A stretch of DNA of 64,000 nucleotides from Bacteroidales bacterium (GTDB lineage: Bacteria; Bacteroidota; Bacteroidia; Bacteroidales; JAADGE01). Below are positions 25,988-34,357 of the stretch, piece after piece. The position numbers were made by a program, and so were the translations under genes. The stretch covers positions 1-64,000 of the forward strand of contig JAKISF010000004.1 in the NCBI GenBank assembly GCA_021648725.1. Reading direction: 5' to 3'. Each line of letters starts with the position of its first letter. The first letter of the stretch is position 1. The notes under the pieces were generated by a model. It saw only the letters and a list, made by a program, of their open reading frames with translations, did not search any database and was not told the origin of the DNA.

Positions 25988-28300
25988 TTAATTTAAGATG
26001 TGCAATTTTGCAAACTTTAATAAAAGGTTTTTTGTTCCTGCCGAATTAAAATTAATTACTGCTTTAGTATTAGGAAACTCGCCTTCAACACTTATTACGG
26101 TTCCGTTTCCGAAACGTGCATGTTTTACTTTAACTCCGGCTTTTATTTTTTCGATATCGGTTGCCGGTGCTGTTGTTATATTATTAATTTTTGAAAGGTT
26201 TTTATTAAAATTAGTACTTGCAATACTTTCCGTTTTTTTATTAAAGCTGACAGTTTTTTTCGGATATTTTTTTCTTCCTCGGAATAAAGTTGTTTGTTGG
26301 GGTGAATTTGTTTTAATATCTTCAACAGAATCTTCAAATGCGGAATGAAATTCAATAAAAGAAGGGTTTACATCTTTTATAAATCTGCTAGGAGTGCAAT
26401 CGTGCAGTTGCCCCCATCGATATCTTTGCCTCGAATAACTTATTATTAATTCTTTTTCAGCTCTTGTAAGTGCAACATAAAACAACCTTCTTTCTTCTTC
26501 AACTTCTTTGGGTGAAAATGCTGCTATTTCGGAAGGGAATAATTTTTCTTCCGTTCCGACAATATATACATTCCTGAATTCCAGACCTTTGGCAGAATGA
26601 ATTGTCATTAATGCAACTTTGTTTTTATCTTCTTCTTTTTCGTTATCTTCGTTTGTGAGCAATGCAACAGATTCTAAATAATTATCCAAAAAGTTTTCGT
26701 CTGCTGTATTTTCACTGTCGGCAAACTCTCTGATACCGTTTAATAATTCTTGCACATTTTCATGTCTTGCAATTGCTTCGGGTGCCTTATCTACAAATAA
26801 ATCTTTTAATATTCCGCTTGTACCGGCAATTTCTTTTGCAAGAGCATAAGCATCTTTTTCGGGAAGTTTTGCAGTAAAACCTGCAATTAAATCTGCGAAT
26901 GCAATCATTTGGTTAACAGCTCTTGAATTAAGTTTCATATCAACCGACCTGACGAGTTTCATTGCTTCCCACATAGGAATGTCGTTTTCTCTTGCATAAT
27001 ATTCAAGCCTTTCAATGCTTGTTTTTCCGATTCCTCTTTTCGGGTAATTTATAATTCGTTTAAAAGCCTCATCATCTTTTTTGTTAACCGTTAATTTAAA
27101 ATATGCCAACAAATCTTTAATTTCTTTTCGTTGGTAAAAAGATGTTCCGCCGTAAATTTTATAAGGTATGTTTCTTTTTCTTAAAGCTTCTTCAAAGATA
27201 CGTGATTGTGCATTTGTTCTGTAAAGAATTGCATGGTCGAGGTATTTTGTTTTATCGATAATTGTTGACTCCGAGATTTTATTAACAACTACAAAGCCTT
27301 CTTCGTTGTCGGTTAACGCTTCGATAAGTTTTATTTTATTTCCGTCTTCGTTTTTTGAGAAAACTTCTTTTTTTATTCTGTCTTTATTTTTTTCAATTAC
27401 GGAATTTGCAGCATCAACAATATTTTTAGTTGAACGATAGTTTTGTTCGAGTTTAAAAAGTTTGTGCTCTTTGTATTCTTCTTGAAATTTTAAAATATTC
27501 TCAATTTTTGCACCTCTGAACGAATAAATACTTTGAGCATCATCACCTACAACACAAATGTTTTTATGCTGTTCGGCTAATTTCTTAATAATCAGATATT
27601 GTGAAAAATTTGTATCTTGATACTCGTCAACCAAAATATAGTCAAATTTATTTTGGTATTTTTCTAAAATATCGGGTCTTTGCTTAAAAAGGATGTTTGT
27701 GTTTAAAAGTAAATCGTCAAAATCCATTGCACCGGATTTTTTACAGCGTTCGGCATAAATTTTATAAATTCTGTATAGTTCAGGTTTTCTTGATTTTTCA
27801 TCGGATATTCTTGCTTGTTGATTATTTTCGTAAGCATTTGCAGTTACCAAATTATTTTTCGCATTAGAGATTCTTCCGTAAACTGAATTTGCTTTATAAA
27901 CTTTATCGTCTAATTGTAGTTCTTTTATAATTGTTCTTAGAATACTTTTTGTATCAACATTATCGTAAATCGTAAAACTTGAAGGGTAACCGAGTGCTTC
28001 AGCCTCTTTTCTTAAAAATTTTGCAAAAATTGAATGAAAAGTTCCCATCCATAATGAACGAACATGCTCCTCTCCTATTAAAGTTGCAATACGTTCTTTC
28101 ATTTCTTTTGCTGCTTTATTTGTAAAAGTAAGTGCTAAAATACGCCAAGGTTTTACTCCGTTTGCAAGTAAGTGTGCAATACGGTATGTAAGAACTCGAG
28201 TTTTTCCGGAACCTGCACCGGCAATGATTAAGGAAGGTCCTTTATAATTTACGACAGCTTTTTTTTGAGCTTCGTTAAGTTGGTTTAGATAGTCATTCAC
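25988..28300 (-). CDS. UvrD/PcrA-type SF1 DNA helicase
   Basis: A 770-residue superfamily 1A helicase. Walker A GAGSGKTRVLTYR is at residues 28-40, VDEYQDTN is the Walker B motif, and motif V/VI elements MTIHSAKGLEFRNVYIVG and FYVALTRAEKELIISY are near the C-terminal third. The last 50 residues (VKHARFGNGTVISVEG) form the PcrA-like tail domain. It unwinds DNA in repair and replication restart. The start is GTG 28300, as no in-frame ATG lies upstream. It has 3'-5' helicase features, not those of RecB or AddA. Confidence 0.93.
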   Translation of the reverse strand: MNDYLNQLNEAQKKAVVNYKGPSLIIAGAGSGKTRVLTYRIAHLLANGVKPWRILALTFTNKAAKEMKERIATLIGEEHVRSLWMGTFHSIFAKFLRKEAEALGYPSSFTIYDNVDTKSILRTIIKELQLDDKVYKANSVYGRISNAKNNLVTANAYENNQQARISDEKSRKPELYRIYKIYAERCKKSGAMDFDDLLLNTNILFKQRPDILEKYQNKFDYILVDEYQDTNFSQYLIIKKLAEQHKNICVVGDDAQSIYSFRGAKIENILKFQEEYKEHKLFKLEQNYRSTKNIVDAANSVIEKNKDRIKKEVFSKNEDGNKIKLIEALTDNEEGFVVVNKISESTIIDKTKYLDHAILYRTNAQSRIFEEALRKRNIPYKIYGGTSFYQRKEIKDLLAYFKLTVNKKDDEAFKRIINYPKRGIGKTSIERLEYYARENDIPMWEAMKLVRSVDMKLNSRAVNQMIAFADLIAGFTAKLPEKDAYALAKEIAGTSGILKDLFVDKAPEAIARHENVQELLNGIREFADSENTADENFLDNYLESVALLTNEDNEKEEDKNKVALMTIHSAKGLEFRNVYIVGTEEKLFPSEIAAFSPKEVEEERRLFYVALTRAEKELIISYSRQRYRWGQLHDCTPSRFIKDVNPSFIEFHSAFEDSVEDIKTNSPQQTTLFRGRKKYPKKTVSFNKKTESIASTNFNKNLSKINNITTAPATDIEKIKAGVKVKHARFGNGTVISVEGEFPNTKAVINFNSAGTKNLLLKFAKLHILN

Positions 28301-28511
28301 AGTTAATGTAATAATCTGATTTTTAATCTTGCAAGTTTATTAAATATGTTTCCGTGCAGTATTTTTTTCGGAAGAAAAATTATTTGCTAATAGGAATGCA
28401 CAAAAATAAAAAGGCAAACGTAAATTGCAGTATTTTTTTGATTTTTTTTATAAATAGTTTTTAAAAATTAAAAAGTCTGTCGAATTTCACAGCATTTTTA
28501 TTGTTCATTTT

Positions 28512-29027
28512 TTAAACAACAGGGTCACCGCAAAAATCTCTGCGACCGCAAATTTTACAAAATTTCCCTATCCAAACTTCGTCAAATTGCATCATAATTT
28601 CGTCAATAAAATCAGGATTTGTCGTTATTATTCCGGCTTCGAAATTTCTGCGATTTTCGCTTTTCATTCCGAGCCCTGCTCCGGTAAGATTTGCCGAACC
28701 GGTATAAGCAAATTTCCCGTCTATAATTATGTGCTTAAAATGAACGCGCGGACAAAGTTGCCGTTCCATCAGGTCCCACAGTCGCGGATATTTATCAAAA
28801 CTTTTGCGAAAATTTATACCGGGTTCTTTTGCATGAAGTAATCTGATTGCAACATTCTTTTTTATAAGTTCGTTTAAAACCGACAAAAACGAAACAAGGC
28901 TTCCTTTGTGTTTTACGTGCAGGTCTTTTATGTCGGCAGTTCCTATCCAAACAAATTTTCGTGCTTTTGCAATTTCCAAGATTACTTCTTCGTAGTGTTG
29001 CCGGTTTGTTATAAATTTTGTGCTCAC
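28512..29027 (-). CDS. Phospholipase D-family nuclease with Cys-rich tail
   Basis: A 171-residue single-HKD protein. The motif is complete: His96, Lys98 and Asp103 in HFKHIIIDGK, followed by TGSANLTGAG. One HKD per chain means it would work as a dimer, like the Nuc endonucleases. A short tail with CKICGRRDFCGDP near residues 157-169 could bind a metal. The start is GTG 29027. It begins the block of nuclease and ATPase genes at 28.5-34.4 kb but lacks the shared promoter box; two ggttataac repeats (29051 and 29083) lie just upstream instead. Role could be DNA processing or defence. Confidence 0.82.
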   Translation of the reverse strand: MSTKFITNRQHYEEVILEIAKARKFVWIGTADIKDLHVKHKGSLVSFLSVLNELIKKNVAIRLLHAKEPGINFRKSFDKYPRLWDLMERQLCPRVHFKHIIIDGKFAYTGSANLTGAGLGMKSENRRNFEAGIITTNPDFIDEIMMQFDEVWIGKFCKICGRRDFCGDPVV

Positions 29028-29050
29028 GTTATGAAAATAGTATATTTTTC

Positions 29051-29091
29051 GGTTATAACAAAGAAAAAAGGCAATAATATTGGGTTATAAC
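29051..29091. repeat. Two direct copies of ggttataac
   Basis: The 9-mer ggttataac occurs at 29051-29059 and 29083-29091, upstream of the PLD-family gene and overlapping the 3' end of the small basic protein gene. It could be a regulatory repeat, or chance in AT-rich sequence. Confidence 0.35.
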
Positions 29092-29270
29092 GTAAAATTA
29101 TTACCTTTTCCCAAAATTCTGCTTATTTTTTCGAGATATTTTCGTTCTGTTTTTCTGTATTTTGCCGCTTTGTCGAAGTTATTTTTTTTTCTGTATTTTG
29201 TTTTTTTTGCTTTGAATTTTTCGGCTTTTGATTTAAAGTAAAGTAATTTTATTCGGTTTAATGTGTTCAT
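29085..29270 (-). CDS. Small basic protein of unknown function
   Basis: A 61-residue, strongly basic, helical protein with 16 Lys and many aromatic residues (MNTLNRIKLLYFKSKAEKF at the start). By sequence alone it would be doubtful, but a promoter identical in architecture to those of four neighbours lies at 29300-29336, with a 29-bp leader. That supports it being a real gene. It could be an RNA-binding or coiled-coil accessory protein. Confidence 0.5.
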   Translation of the reverse strand: MNTLNRIKLLYFKSKAEKFKAKKTKYRKKNNFDKAAKYRKTERKYLEKISRILGKGNNFTL

Positions 29271-29299
29271 AGAATATTAATTTAGAAAATTATTTCAGA

Positions 29300-29336
29300 C
29301 AAAATTAAACTTTGCCGAAGCCGGAAGGTGTCGCTG
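29300..29336 (-). promoter_or_regulatory. Shared-box promoter of the small basic gene
   Basis: Minus-strand reading: box CAGCGACACCTTCCGGC (29320-29336), exactly 12 bp, then -7 box TAATTTTG (29300-29307). It is one of five promoters in this region with the same layout. Confidence 0.7.
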
Positions 29337-29358
29337 TAAAGAATTATTTAAAAAACTC

Positions 29359-29381
29359 TGCCGAAGTTTTGGGCTTCGGCA
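29359..29381 (-). terminator. Intrinsic terminator after the AAA ATPase gene
   Basis: The stem tgccgaag (29359-29366) pairs with cttcggca (29374-29381) around a 7-nt loop. The minus strand has a T-run right after it. It lies 18 bp past the stop of the AAA ATPase gene. Confidence 0.78.
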
Positions 29382-29398
29382 AAGTTTGAGTTTTATTT

Positions 29399-31069
29399 TT
29401 ATTTAAACCCTATTTGAGCTGTATCTTTATTTGATAATTTTTCAGTTTCGCAAAATTCAGTAATTTTAGTTAAAGACGGTAATCTGCCGTTTAATACTTC
29501 ATACATGTTTATTTTTCTTACTATATTATCAATTTGACCTCCTGTTAAATCAAACTTTGTATTTAAAAGGTCATATTCTTCTTTTGTCAGACCCTTTAGC
29601 TTCGATTTCCAAATCTTTAATTTTGTATCGTTATCAGGCTTTTTAAATTCAATTTTAAAAAGAAATCTTCTTTCAAAAGCAGAATCAAAATTTTCGGGTA
29701 AATTTGTAGTGGCAATAAAAATACCTTCAAAAGTTTCCAATTCTTGTAATATTATATTTTGTATTGTATTTTCAGTTTGAACAGTATTTCCTATCGAGTT
29801 ATTTTGCCGTTTTGATATAATTGCATCGGCTTCATTGAAAAGCAAAACAGGTATTTTCTTACTTTCTTTTAACAGTTCTTTGTATTCGGTAAATATTTCT
29901 TTCATTTTCTTCTCGCTTTGACCGAACCACATTGATTTTGTGTTACTTATATCAACTTGCATAATTTCTCTGCCCGTTTTTTTTGCCGACTGATATACGG
30001 TTTCCGTCTTTCCAGTTCCGGGTGCACCGAAAAACAAAACGGTTATTCCTGTCGGCAAGTTTTTACTTTTTAACCGCCTTTTTATTTTACTCATATTTTT
30101 ATTTTCCAAAATATTATTCAACATTTCAATATGTTCTTTTTCATTTTGATTATAAAATAATTGTTTTTCGGGTATTTTCCTCGGTTTTATGATGTATTCT
30201 TTTTCAATTTTAGGAGTGTAAAGCTCTATATTGTGTTTTTTTATAATTTTTATTGCATTATCAGATAATTCAACCTTTGCGTAATCCATGTAATCTTCTC
30301 CTTCAATTTTAATTAATTTAAGCTTTATCAGTTCGTGGTTTTTACCTATTATCTTTTGTATTTCTTTTATTCTTTCTAATGGATCGTCATATATAACTTC
30401 AAAAGTTTTGGATAAATAAACATTTTCATTTCCATTAAGTTTTTTCCAAATAAGATATAATACAATAAACTTATCATATATTTTTAAAGGTTGAGAGTCA
30501 AGCCATTTTATAAGAGGGTGTTCCAAATTGTTATTAATTACTTTTAAAATTTTATGTCTTAACAAAAAAAGATTTATTTCGTTATTTTCTTTTTTCTTAC
30601 CTATATCATAAATATAATTTAAAAGTTTATATATGTCATCAAATTTGTTATTATTTAATACAGGTAAAGGTTTTGAGTTTAAAAGTGCTTCCGGTATAGT
30701 TTCATTAATATAATATTGATAATTCGAACGTTTAAGTGCACTTCTATATCTTGAACTTTCAATTTTAAAATATCCTTTTTCGGTAAGGAAGTCAAAATCT
30801 TTACTCATATACAATAATTGTACGGGACTACATTTAAAATATTTTATCAAATTAGTGAAATCAACAGTTGTGCCTTTGTAGTTCTTTGAGAATACAACCG
30901 AATATAAAAATGCTTGACTTTTATTTATTTTTAAATATTCGGCAATCAGTTGCAATTCCGTATCAACTGAATTAAAAAAACTTTCTTCCAGTTTGCATTT
31001 TTTAGATTTTTCGTAAATCGTATTAATGCCTTGTAAAACTTTGTTTTTTATTTTAACACTTATTTTCAT
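29399..31069 (-). CDS. AAA-family ATPase with unusual Walker B
   Basis: A 556-residue protein. The C-terminal half is a AAA module: Walker A FFGAPGTGKTE near residues 344-354, Walker B written LLFNEADAI near 410 with Asn in place of the usual Asp, sensor 1 ATTNLPENFD and arginine finger FERRFLFKI. The N-terminal 320 residues are helical and unrecognised; they may bind the substrate or partner. Such single-AAA proteins remodel proteins or nucleic-acid complexes and occur in several defence systems. It has a shared-box promoter at 31090-31126 and its own terminator, so it is a single-gene unit in the regulon. Confidence 0.85.
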   Translation of the reverse strand: MKISVKIKNKVLQGINTIYEKSKKCKLEESFFNSVDTELQLIAEYLKINKSQAFLYSVVFSKNYKGTTVDFTNLIKYFKCSPVQLLYMSKDFDFLTEKGYFKIESSRYRSALKRSNYQYYINETIPEALLNSKPLPVLNNNKFDDIYKLLNYIYDIGKKKENNEINLFLLRHKILKVINNNLEHPLIKWLDSQPLKIYDKFIVLYLIWKKLNGNENVYLSKTFEVIYDDPLERIKEIQKIIGKNHELIKLKLIKIEGEDYMDYAKVELSDNAIKIIKKHNIELYTPKIEKEYIIKPRKIPEKQLFYNQNEKEHIEMLNNILENKNMSKIKRRLKSKNLPTGITVLFFGAPGTGKTETVYQSAKKTGREIMQVDISNTKSMWFGQSEKKMKEIFTEYKELLKESKKIPVLLFNEADAIISKRQNNSIGNTVQTENTIQNIILQELETFEGIFIATTNLPENFDSAFERRFLFKIEFKKPDNDTKLKIWKSKLKGLTKEEYDLLNTKFDLTGGQIDNIVRKINMYEVLNGRLPSLTKITEFCETEKLSNKDTAQIGFK

Positions 31070-31089
31070 CGTAATTTTATTTTATGATG

Positions 31090-31126
31090 TAAAAATAAGC
31101 ATAGTCTCTGCCGGAATATGTCGTTA
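31090..31126 (-). promoter_or_regulatory. Shared-box promoter of the AAA ATPase gene
   Basis: Minus strand: box TAACGACATATTCCGGC (31110-31126), 12 bp, then -7 box TATTTTTA (31090-31097), 20 bp before the ATG. This copy of the box is the closest to the consensus. Confidence 0.75.
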
Positions 31127-31195
31127 ATAAATTACGCTAAAAAAAATTATCGAAGTTTTAAACACCGGCAAAGCTTCGGTTTGGGAAACACAACT

Positions 31196-31429
31196 TTATT
31201 TCCCTGCATTTGCAATTGTTACCTTTCGTATTGTTTTAAGTTCCGATTTTGTATTGAATTGTTCGACCATACTCCCGAGCAGGAATAAATCAACAATCCA
31301 ACCGATACCTGCGAGTTGTAATGTCAGTAAATAAATTATTCCGCTTCCGTATTTGCCGAGATAAAATCTGTGAGTGGAAAAAATTCCGAGAAAAAACCAC
31401 ACTAAATAAGCAATTGTTTTTGACTTCAT
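31196..31429 (-). CDS. TM2-domain small membrane protein
   Basis: A 77-residue TM2-family protein: TIAYLVWFFLGIFSTHRFYLG, a turn with KYGSGIIYLL and a second membrane helix ending GWIVDLFLLG. The STHRFYLG and GWIVDLF features are characteristic. It lies in the inner membrane with a short basic tail. It has a shared-box promoter, so it is probably co-regulated with the ATPase and WYL genes. TM2 proteins are not well understood and are often found near stress or defence genes. Confidence 0.88.
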   Translation of the reverse strand: MKSKTIAYLVWFFLGIFSTHRFYLGKYGSGIIYLLTLQLAGIGWIVDLFLLGSMVEQFNTKSELKTIRKVTIANAGK

Positions 31430-31463
31430 AACTTTTGTATTTTTAATTGATAAATATTTTATA

Positions 31464-31500
31464 CAAAATTATGAAGTGCTTATGCCGAAAGGCAGCGTTG
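31464..31500 (-). promoter_or_regulatory. Shared-box promoter of the TM2 gene
   Basis: Minus strand: box CAACGCTGCCTTTCGGC (31484-31500), 12 bp, then -7 box TAATTTTG (31464-31471). This is the most diverged box of the five but has identical spacing. Confidence 0.6.
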
Positions 31501-31570
31501 TGAAAATTTAAAAATATTTTTTTGCTTTTTCTGAAATACCCTAATTTAAGAATTGAGTAATCTGAAAAAT

Positions 31571-32875
31571 TTAATTTGATATTTTTTTTATACTTTCTTG
31601 AAACTCTATTATTATCTCTTTTATTTCTTTCCAAAATTCATCAACTTTTTCTTTTAAATACTTTTCATTTGTCATGTTAAAAACATCTTCTGAATTAAAA
31701 TCTTTAAAATTATGTTTAAACTTTGTATAAATCCATCCGGATAATACATTTTCTTTTCCGGATTGAAACTTCTCGCTATATTCTTTTTTAAACACATCCT
31801 TGAAATATTGCAAATAGTCAGAAAAGTCATTTTTTTCATCATGGTCTTCTTTTCCTTCTTTATTGACAATTGCTATAGATAATGTCGGATATTTGTATAT
31901 GTTTACTATATTTAGTTTTATATAGTGTTTATCATCAATTTTATTAATAATAAGACTAATTCCTTGATAGAAGTATTTTTCACCACCGGAAGTGTAAAAT
32001 CTTTTTATATTTTCACCAGTTATATTAGTCTCATTAATTTTTAAAATGATATTTTGGTTATCATGCATAAACTCTTCAATTTTTTCTTTTAAACTTATCC
32101 AAAATCTTTTTTGAAGTTCAATTTTAGCATCCAAAATTACTTGGTTGATTTTTACTGCACTCTTTAAATTATCCGCATCTTTCAATATTAACTCAACCAT
32201 TTCTTTATTCATAGTTTTATTCATAGTTTGCCCTGTTAAATATTTAATGATGTTAATATATTGTGTAATTGTTTCTCTTAAACCGGGAAAATTTACCGCT
32301 TCTTTTTTACATTTTTCAAGCCATTTTTTTATATCATCAGAATATGATAATAATTTTACATTTTCTTTTTTAAAAGAACCGTTTCCTATTGAATAAACAG
32401 AAGGCTCTTCACCATATAGTGTTAAATAATATATATATGCATCAGGAGCATAATTATAATATCTTAACAACTGATTTTCTTGATCTTCTGCATATATTTT
32501 ATTTTCAATAATAATCTTTTTACCTTCATTACCTTTAATAATAATATCTATTCTGCCTCCTTCCGTATAATCTTCATTAATTGCACCTATATATTTTTCA
32601 GCTTCGGCAACTGCATTTTCCGTATTAAAGTTTTCTATTTTAAATTGCTCAATAAAAAGTTTCAAAAAAACATCTCCTTGTCCGTGCATTCCTTTTGGGT
32701 TAAGTAATTCTGCAATAAATGCAGAATGCAAATTAACTTCATCAGATTGCATATTCATAACCTGAAAGATATTAAAATTTTCACCGGTTATTTTTGCAAT
32801 TTCTTCATATTTTTTACTTATTGCCGATACTTTTTGCAATAAGTTTTTAATGTTTTGTATTTGTTCTTTTTCCAT
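31571..32875 (-). CDS. PD-(D/E)XK nuclease family protein
   Basis: A 434-residue protein whose N-terminal part fits the PDDEXK_4 group: LLNPKGMHGQGDVFLKLFI near residues 57-75, then the catalytic pattern GRIDIIIKG (about 105-113) followed by KKIIIENKIYAEDQENQLLRYY (about 117-138), giving the D-(E)xK set with trailing Gln. The rest is an unrecognised C-terminal region. Predicted cytoplasmic nuclease. It lies 15 bp downstream of the WYL gene, so the two form an operon. Such WYL-nuclease pairs are seen in defence islands, though here that is inference. Confidence 0.85.
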   Translation of the reverse strand: MEKEQIQNIKNLLQKVSAISKKYEEIAKITGENFNIFQVMNMQSDEVNLHSAFIAELLNPKGMHGQGDVFLKLFIEQFKIENFNTENAVAEAEKYIGAINEDYTEGGRIDIIIKGNEGKKIIIENKIYAEDQENQLLRYYNYAPDAYIYYLTLYGEEPSVYSIGNGSFKKENVKLLSYSDDIKKWLEKCKKEAVNFPGLRETITQYINIIKYLTGQTMNKTMNKEMVELILKDADNLKSAVKINQVILDAKIELQKRFWISLKEKIEEFMHDNQNIILKINETNITGENIKRFYTSGGEKYFYQGISLIINKIDDKHYIKLNIVNIYKYPTLSIAIVNKEGKEDHDEKNDFSDYLQYFKDVFKKEYSEKFQSGKENVLSGWIYTKFKHNFKDFNSEDVFNMTNEKYLKEKVDEFWKEIKEIIIEFQESIKKISN

Positions 32876-32890
32876 ATTTTAATTATTAAT

Positions 32891-33781
32891 TTAGTATTCA
32901 TCAATTGCCTTCAAAAACTCATTTTTTATCTTATCTCTCAAAAAATCCGGCTTTAAAACTTTCATACTACTTCCGAAAGATAATAATTTTTGCTTGAAAT
33001 CGAAAGTGATATGGAGTTTCAGTTTTATAACGAGTTCATCTTCGGTATTTTTTATAATTTCTTGACTGCCGTGCAAAGGCAGAGACTTTATATAATTACC
33101 TTGGAAAGCATCGAAAGATAAAATCACTTCTTCAAAAGGTGTTGTTTCATCTGTTATAATACCGTAAAAATTTTTAAAATATTCGGTTAGATTAAAATTC
33201 CGTTCTTTAAATTTAGATTTTAAAATTTCATAATGAATAATTCTATCGAAAGAAAAAGTTCTTAATTCGGCGGCAGGCATTTTTCGGGCAATTAAATACC
33301 AACGTTTTTCAAATTCTTTTAAAGCAAGAGGTTCAAGCCGGTATTCCGTATGTTCTTTTTCATAAAATTTTTGATACCACAATTTTATAAGGTTTTGATT
33401 TTTAACGGCTTCGGCAATATCATAAAACATTCCCCGTTTTCCGAAATTATTTTTTTCCAAACTTATAAATTCCGAAAAATTATCGTAAAGTTGCAAAGAG
33501 GCGGACAAAGTGAAAGCATCGGATAAAATTTTTGCCGATTCGCTCATTTCGTTTTCATTAATAAAATAAACTTTTTCGGAACGGTCGTATTTTATTTCAA
33601 TACCGAAAATATTCTCAATATCATTTTTATCTCTTTGAAAAGTTCTTAAAGAATAGTTAAATTCGTATCCGAGCATTTCGAATTTATCTGTAAGAAACTG
33701 CTCAATTTCTTCATAAATTGCTTTAACTCTTTGAAGTTTTTCAATTATAAACTGATACCGAAGAAAGTATTTTGATTTCAT
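32891..33781 (-). CDS. WYL-domain transcriptional regulator
   Basis: A 296-residue protein with a helical N-terminal DNA-binding region (SLRTFQRDKNDIENIFGIEI near residues 45-64, DeoR or HTH_11 like) and a WYL domain (IKLWYQKFYEKEHTEYRLEPLALKEFEKRWYLIARK, about 132-167), then a WCX-like C-terminal part. WYL regulators bind nucleic-acid ligands or DNA breaks and often control defence genes. The ATG at 33781 is preferred over the TTG at 33799. The promoter at 33957-33993 contains the region's only perfect inverted-repeat form of the shared box, which suggests autoregulation. A long 170-bp leader separates promoter and gene. Confidence 0.88.
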   Translation of the reverse strand: MKSKYFLRYQFIIEKLQRVKAIYEEIEQFLTDKFEMLGYEFNYSLRTFQRDKNDIENIFGIEIKYDRSEKVYFINENEMSESAKILSDAFTLSASLQLYDNFSEFISLEKNNFGKRGMFYDIAEAVKNQNLIKLWYQKFYEKEHTEYRLEPLALKEFEKRWYLIARKMPAAELRTFSFDRIIHYEILKSKFKERNFNLTEYFKNFYGIITDETTPFEEVILSFDAFQGNYIKSLPLHGSQEIIKNTEDELVIKLKLHITFDFKQKLLSFGSSMKVLKPDFLRDKIKNEFLKAIDEY

Positions 33782-33785
33782 GTAT

Positions 33786-33905
33786 CTAAAATTTTGCAAT
33801 TAATATTGTGCAAGTTGAACACTGTTCGTTATTTATTATATTTGTGTTGCTCTGCACATAGGAACACATAATTTGTATGCAAGTAATTGTGATTCTGTTA
33901 GTCAT
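33786..33905 (-). CDS. Possible 39-codon leader ORF before the WYL gene
   Basis: From ATG 33903-33905 the minus strand is open for 39 codons (MTNRITITCIQIM at the start, four Cys in all) and stops at 33786-33788, only 4 bp before the WYL start codon. It fills nearly all of the unusually long leader after the promoter at 33957. It could be a leader peptide coupled to WYL translation, or a chance reading frame in AT-rich DNA; nothing in its sequence decides this. Confidence 0.25.
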   Translation of the reverse strand: MTNRITITCIQIMCSYVQSNTNIINNEQCSTCTILIAKF

Positions 33906-33956
33906 GCTTCTTTGTGTTAAACTTGTTTATTACGGGTGTTTAATATTTTGTTTTTT

Positions 33957-33993
33957 CAAAGATACGAAAATATAACGACAAAATATGTCGTTA
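33957..33993 (-). promoter_or_regulatory. Shared-box promoter of the WYL-nuclease operon, with operator
   Basis: Minus strand: box TAACGACATATTTTGTC (33977-33993), 12 bp, then -7 box TATCTTTG (33957-33964). The box is part of a perfect 9-bp inverted repeat, ataacgaca at 33972-33980 and tgtcgttat at 33986-33994, with a 5-bp centre. A dimeric regulator would fit such a site. Confidence 0.72.
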
Positions 33994-34046
33994 TATCAAA
34001 ATTAATTGCAAATCTTTAATGAAACTTCGGCAAAGTATAGGTACTC

Positions 34047-34331
34047 TTATTTTTGTTCGTAAATAATTCCTTTTTCGGTTAGTTTTCTGAATAAAGGTTC
34101 TTCTTTCATTGCAAGTTTCTCATAACGACTTGCATTATTATATCTTCTGAGTAAGTTATCAATATCTTTTTGCAAGATAATTGTATTACTGAATGTCAGA
34201 TTGTTTTTCGGGAATACCATTAATGATTCCGGCACATAATGAAAAGGTAATGTTGCACCGATAACGAAAATAAAAAATACAATCCATCCTTTTCCTTTTC
34301 TTCTTTTTGTTTTGTTGTTTTGATTTGTCAT
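34047..34331 (-). CDS. Small single-pass membrane protein
   Basis: A 94-residue protein with a very basic N-terminus (NKTKRRKGKG) followed by one membrane helix (WIVFFIFVIGATLPFHYV, about residues 17-34) and a hydrophilic C-terminal part (LLRRYNNASRYEKLAMKEE). The basic stretch before the helix fits an inside-facing N-terminus. No family recognised. A shared-box promoter lies 27 bp upstream, so it belongs to the same regulon as the AAA, TM2 and WYL genes. Confidence 0.65.
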   Translation of the reverse strand: MTNQNNKTKRRKGKGWIVFFIFVIGATLPFHYVPESLMVFPKNNLTFSNTIILQKDIDNLLRRYNNASRYEKLAMKEEPLFRKLTEKGIIYEQK

Positions 34332-34357
34332 AGCTGTTTGTTTTTATTTATTTTCAA

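Noticed and set aside
31131-31190. Possible hairpin around accggcaaagcttcggt after the TM2 gene
   Set aside because: The best pairings are only 3-5 bp or need an 18-nt loop, so I did not call a terminator.
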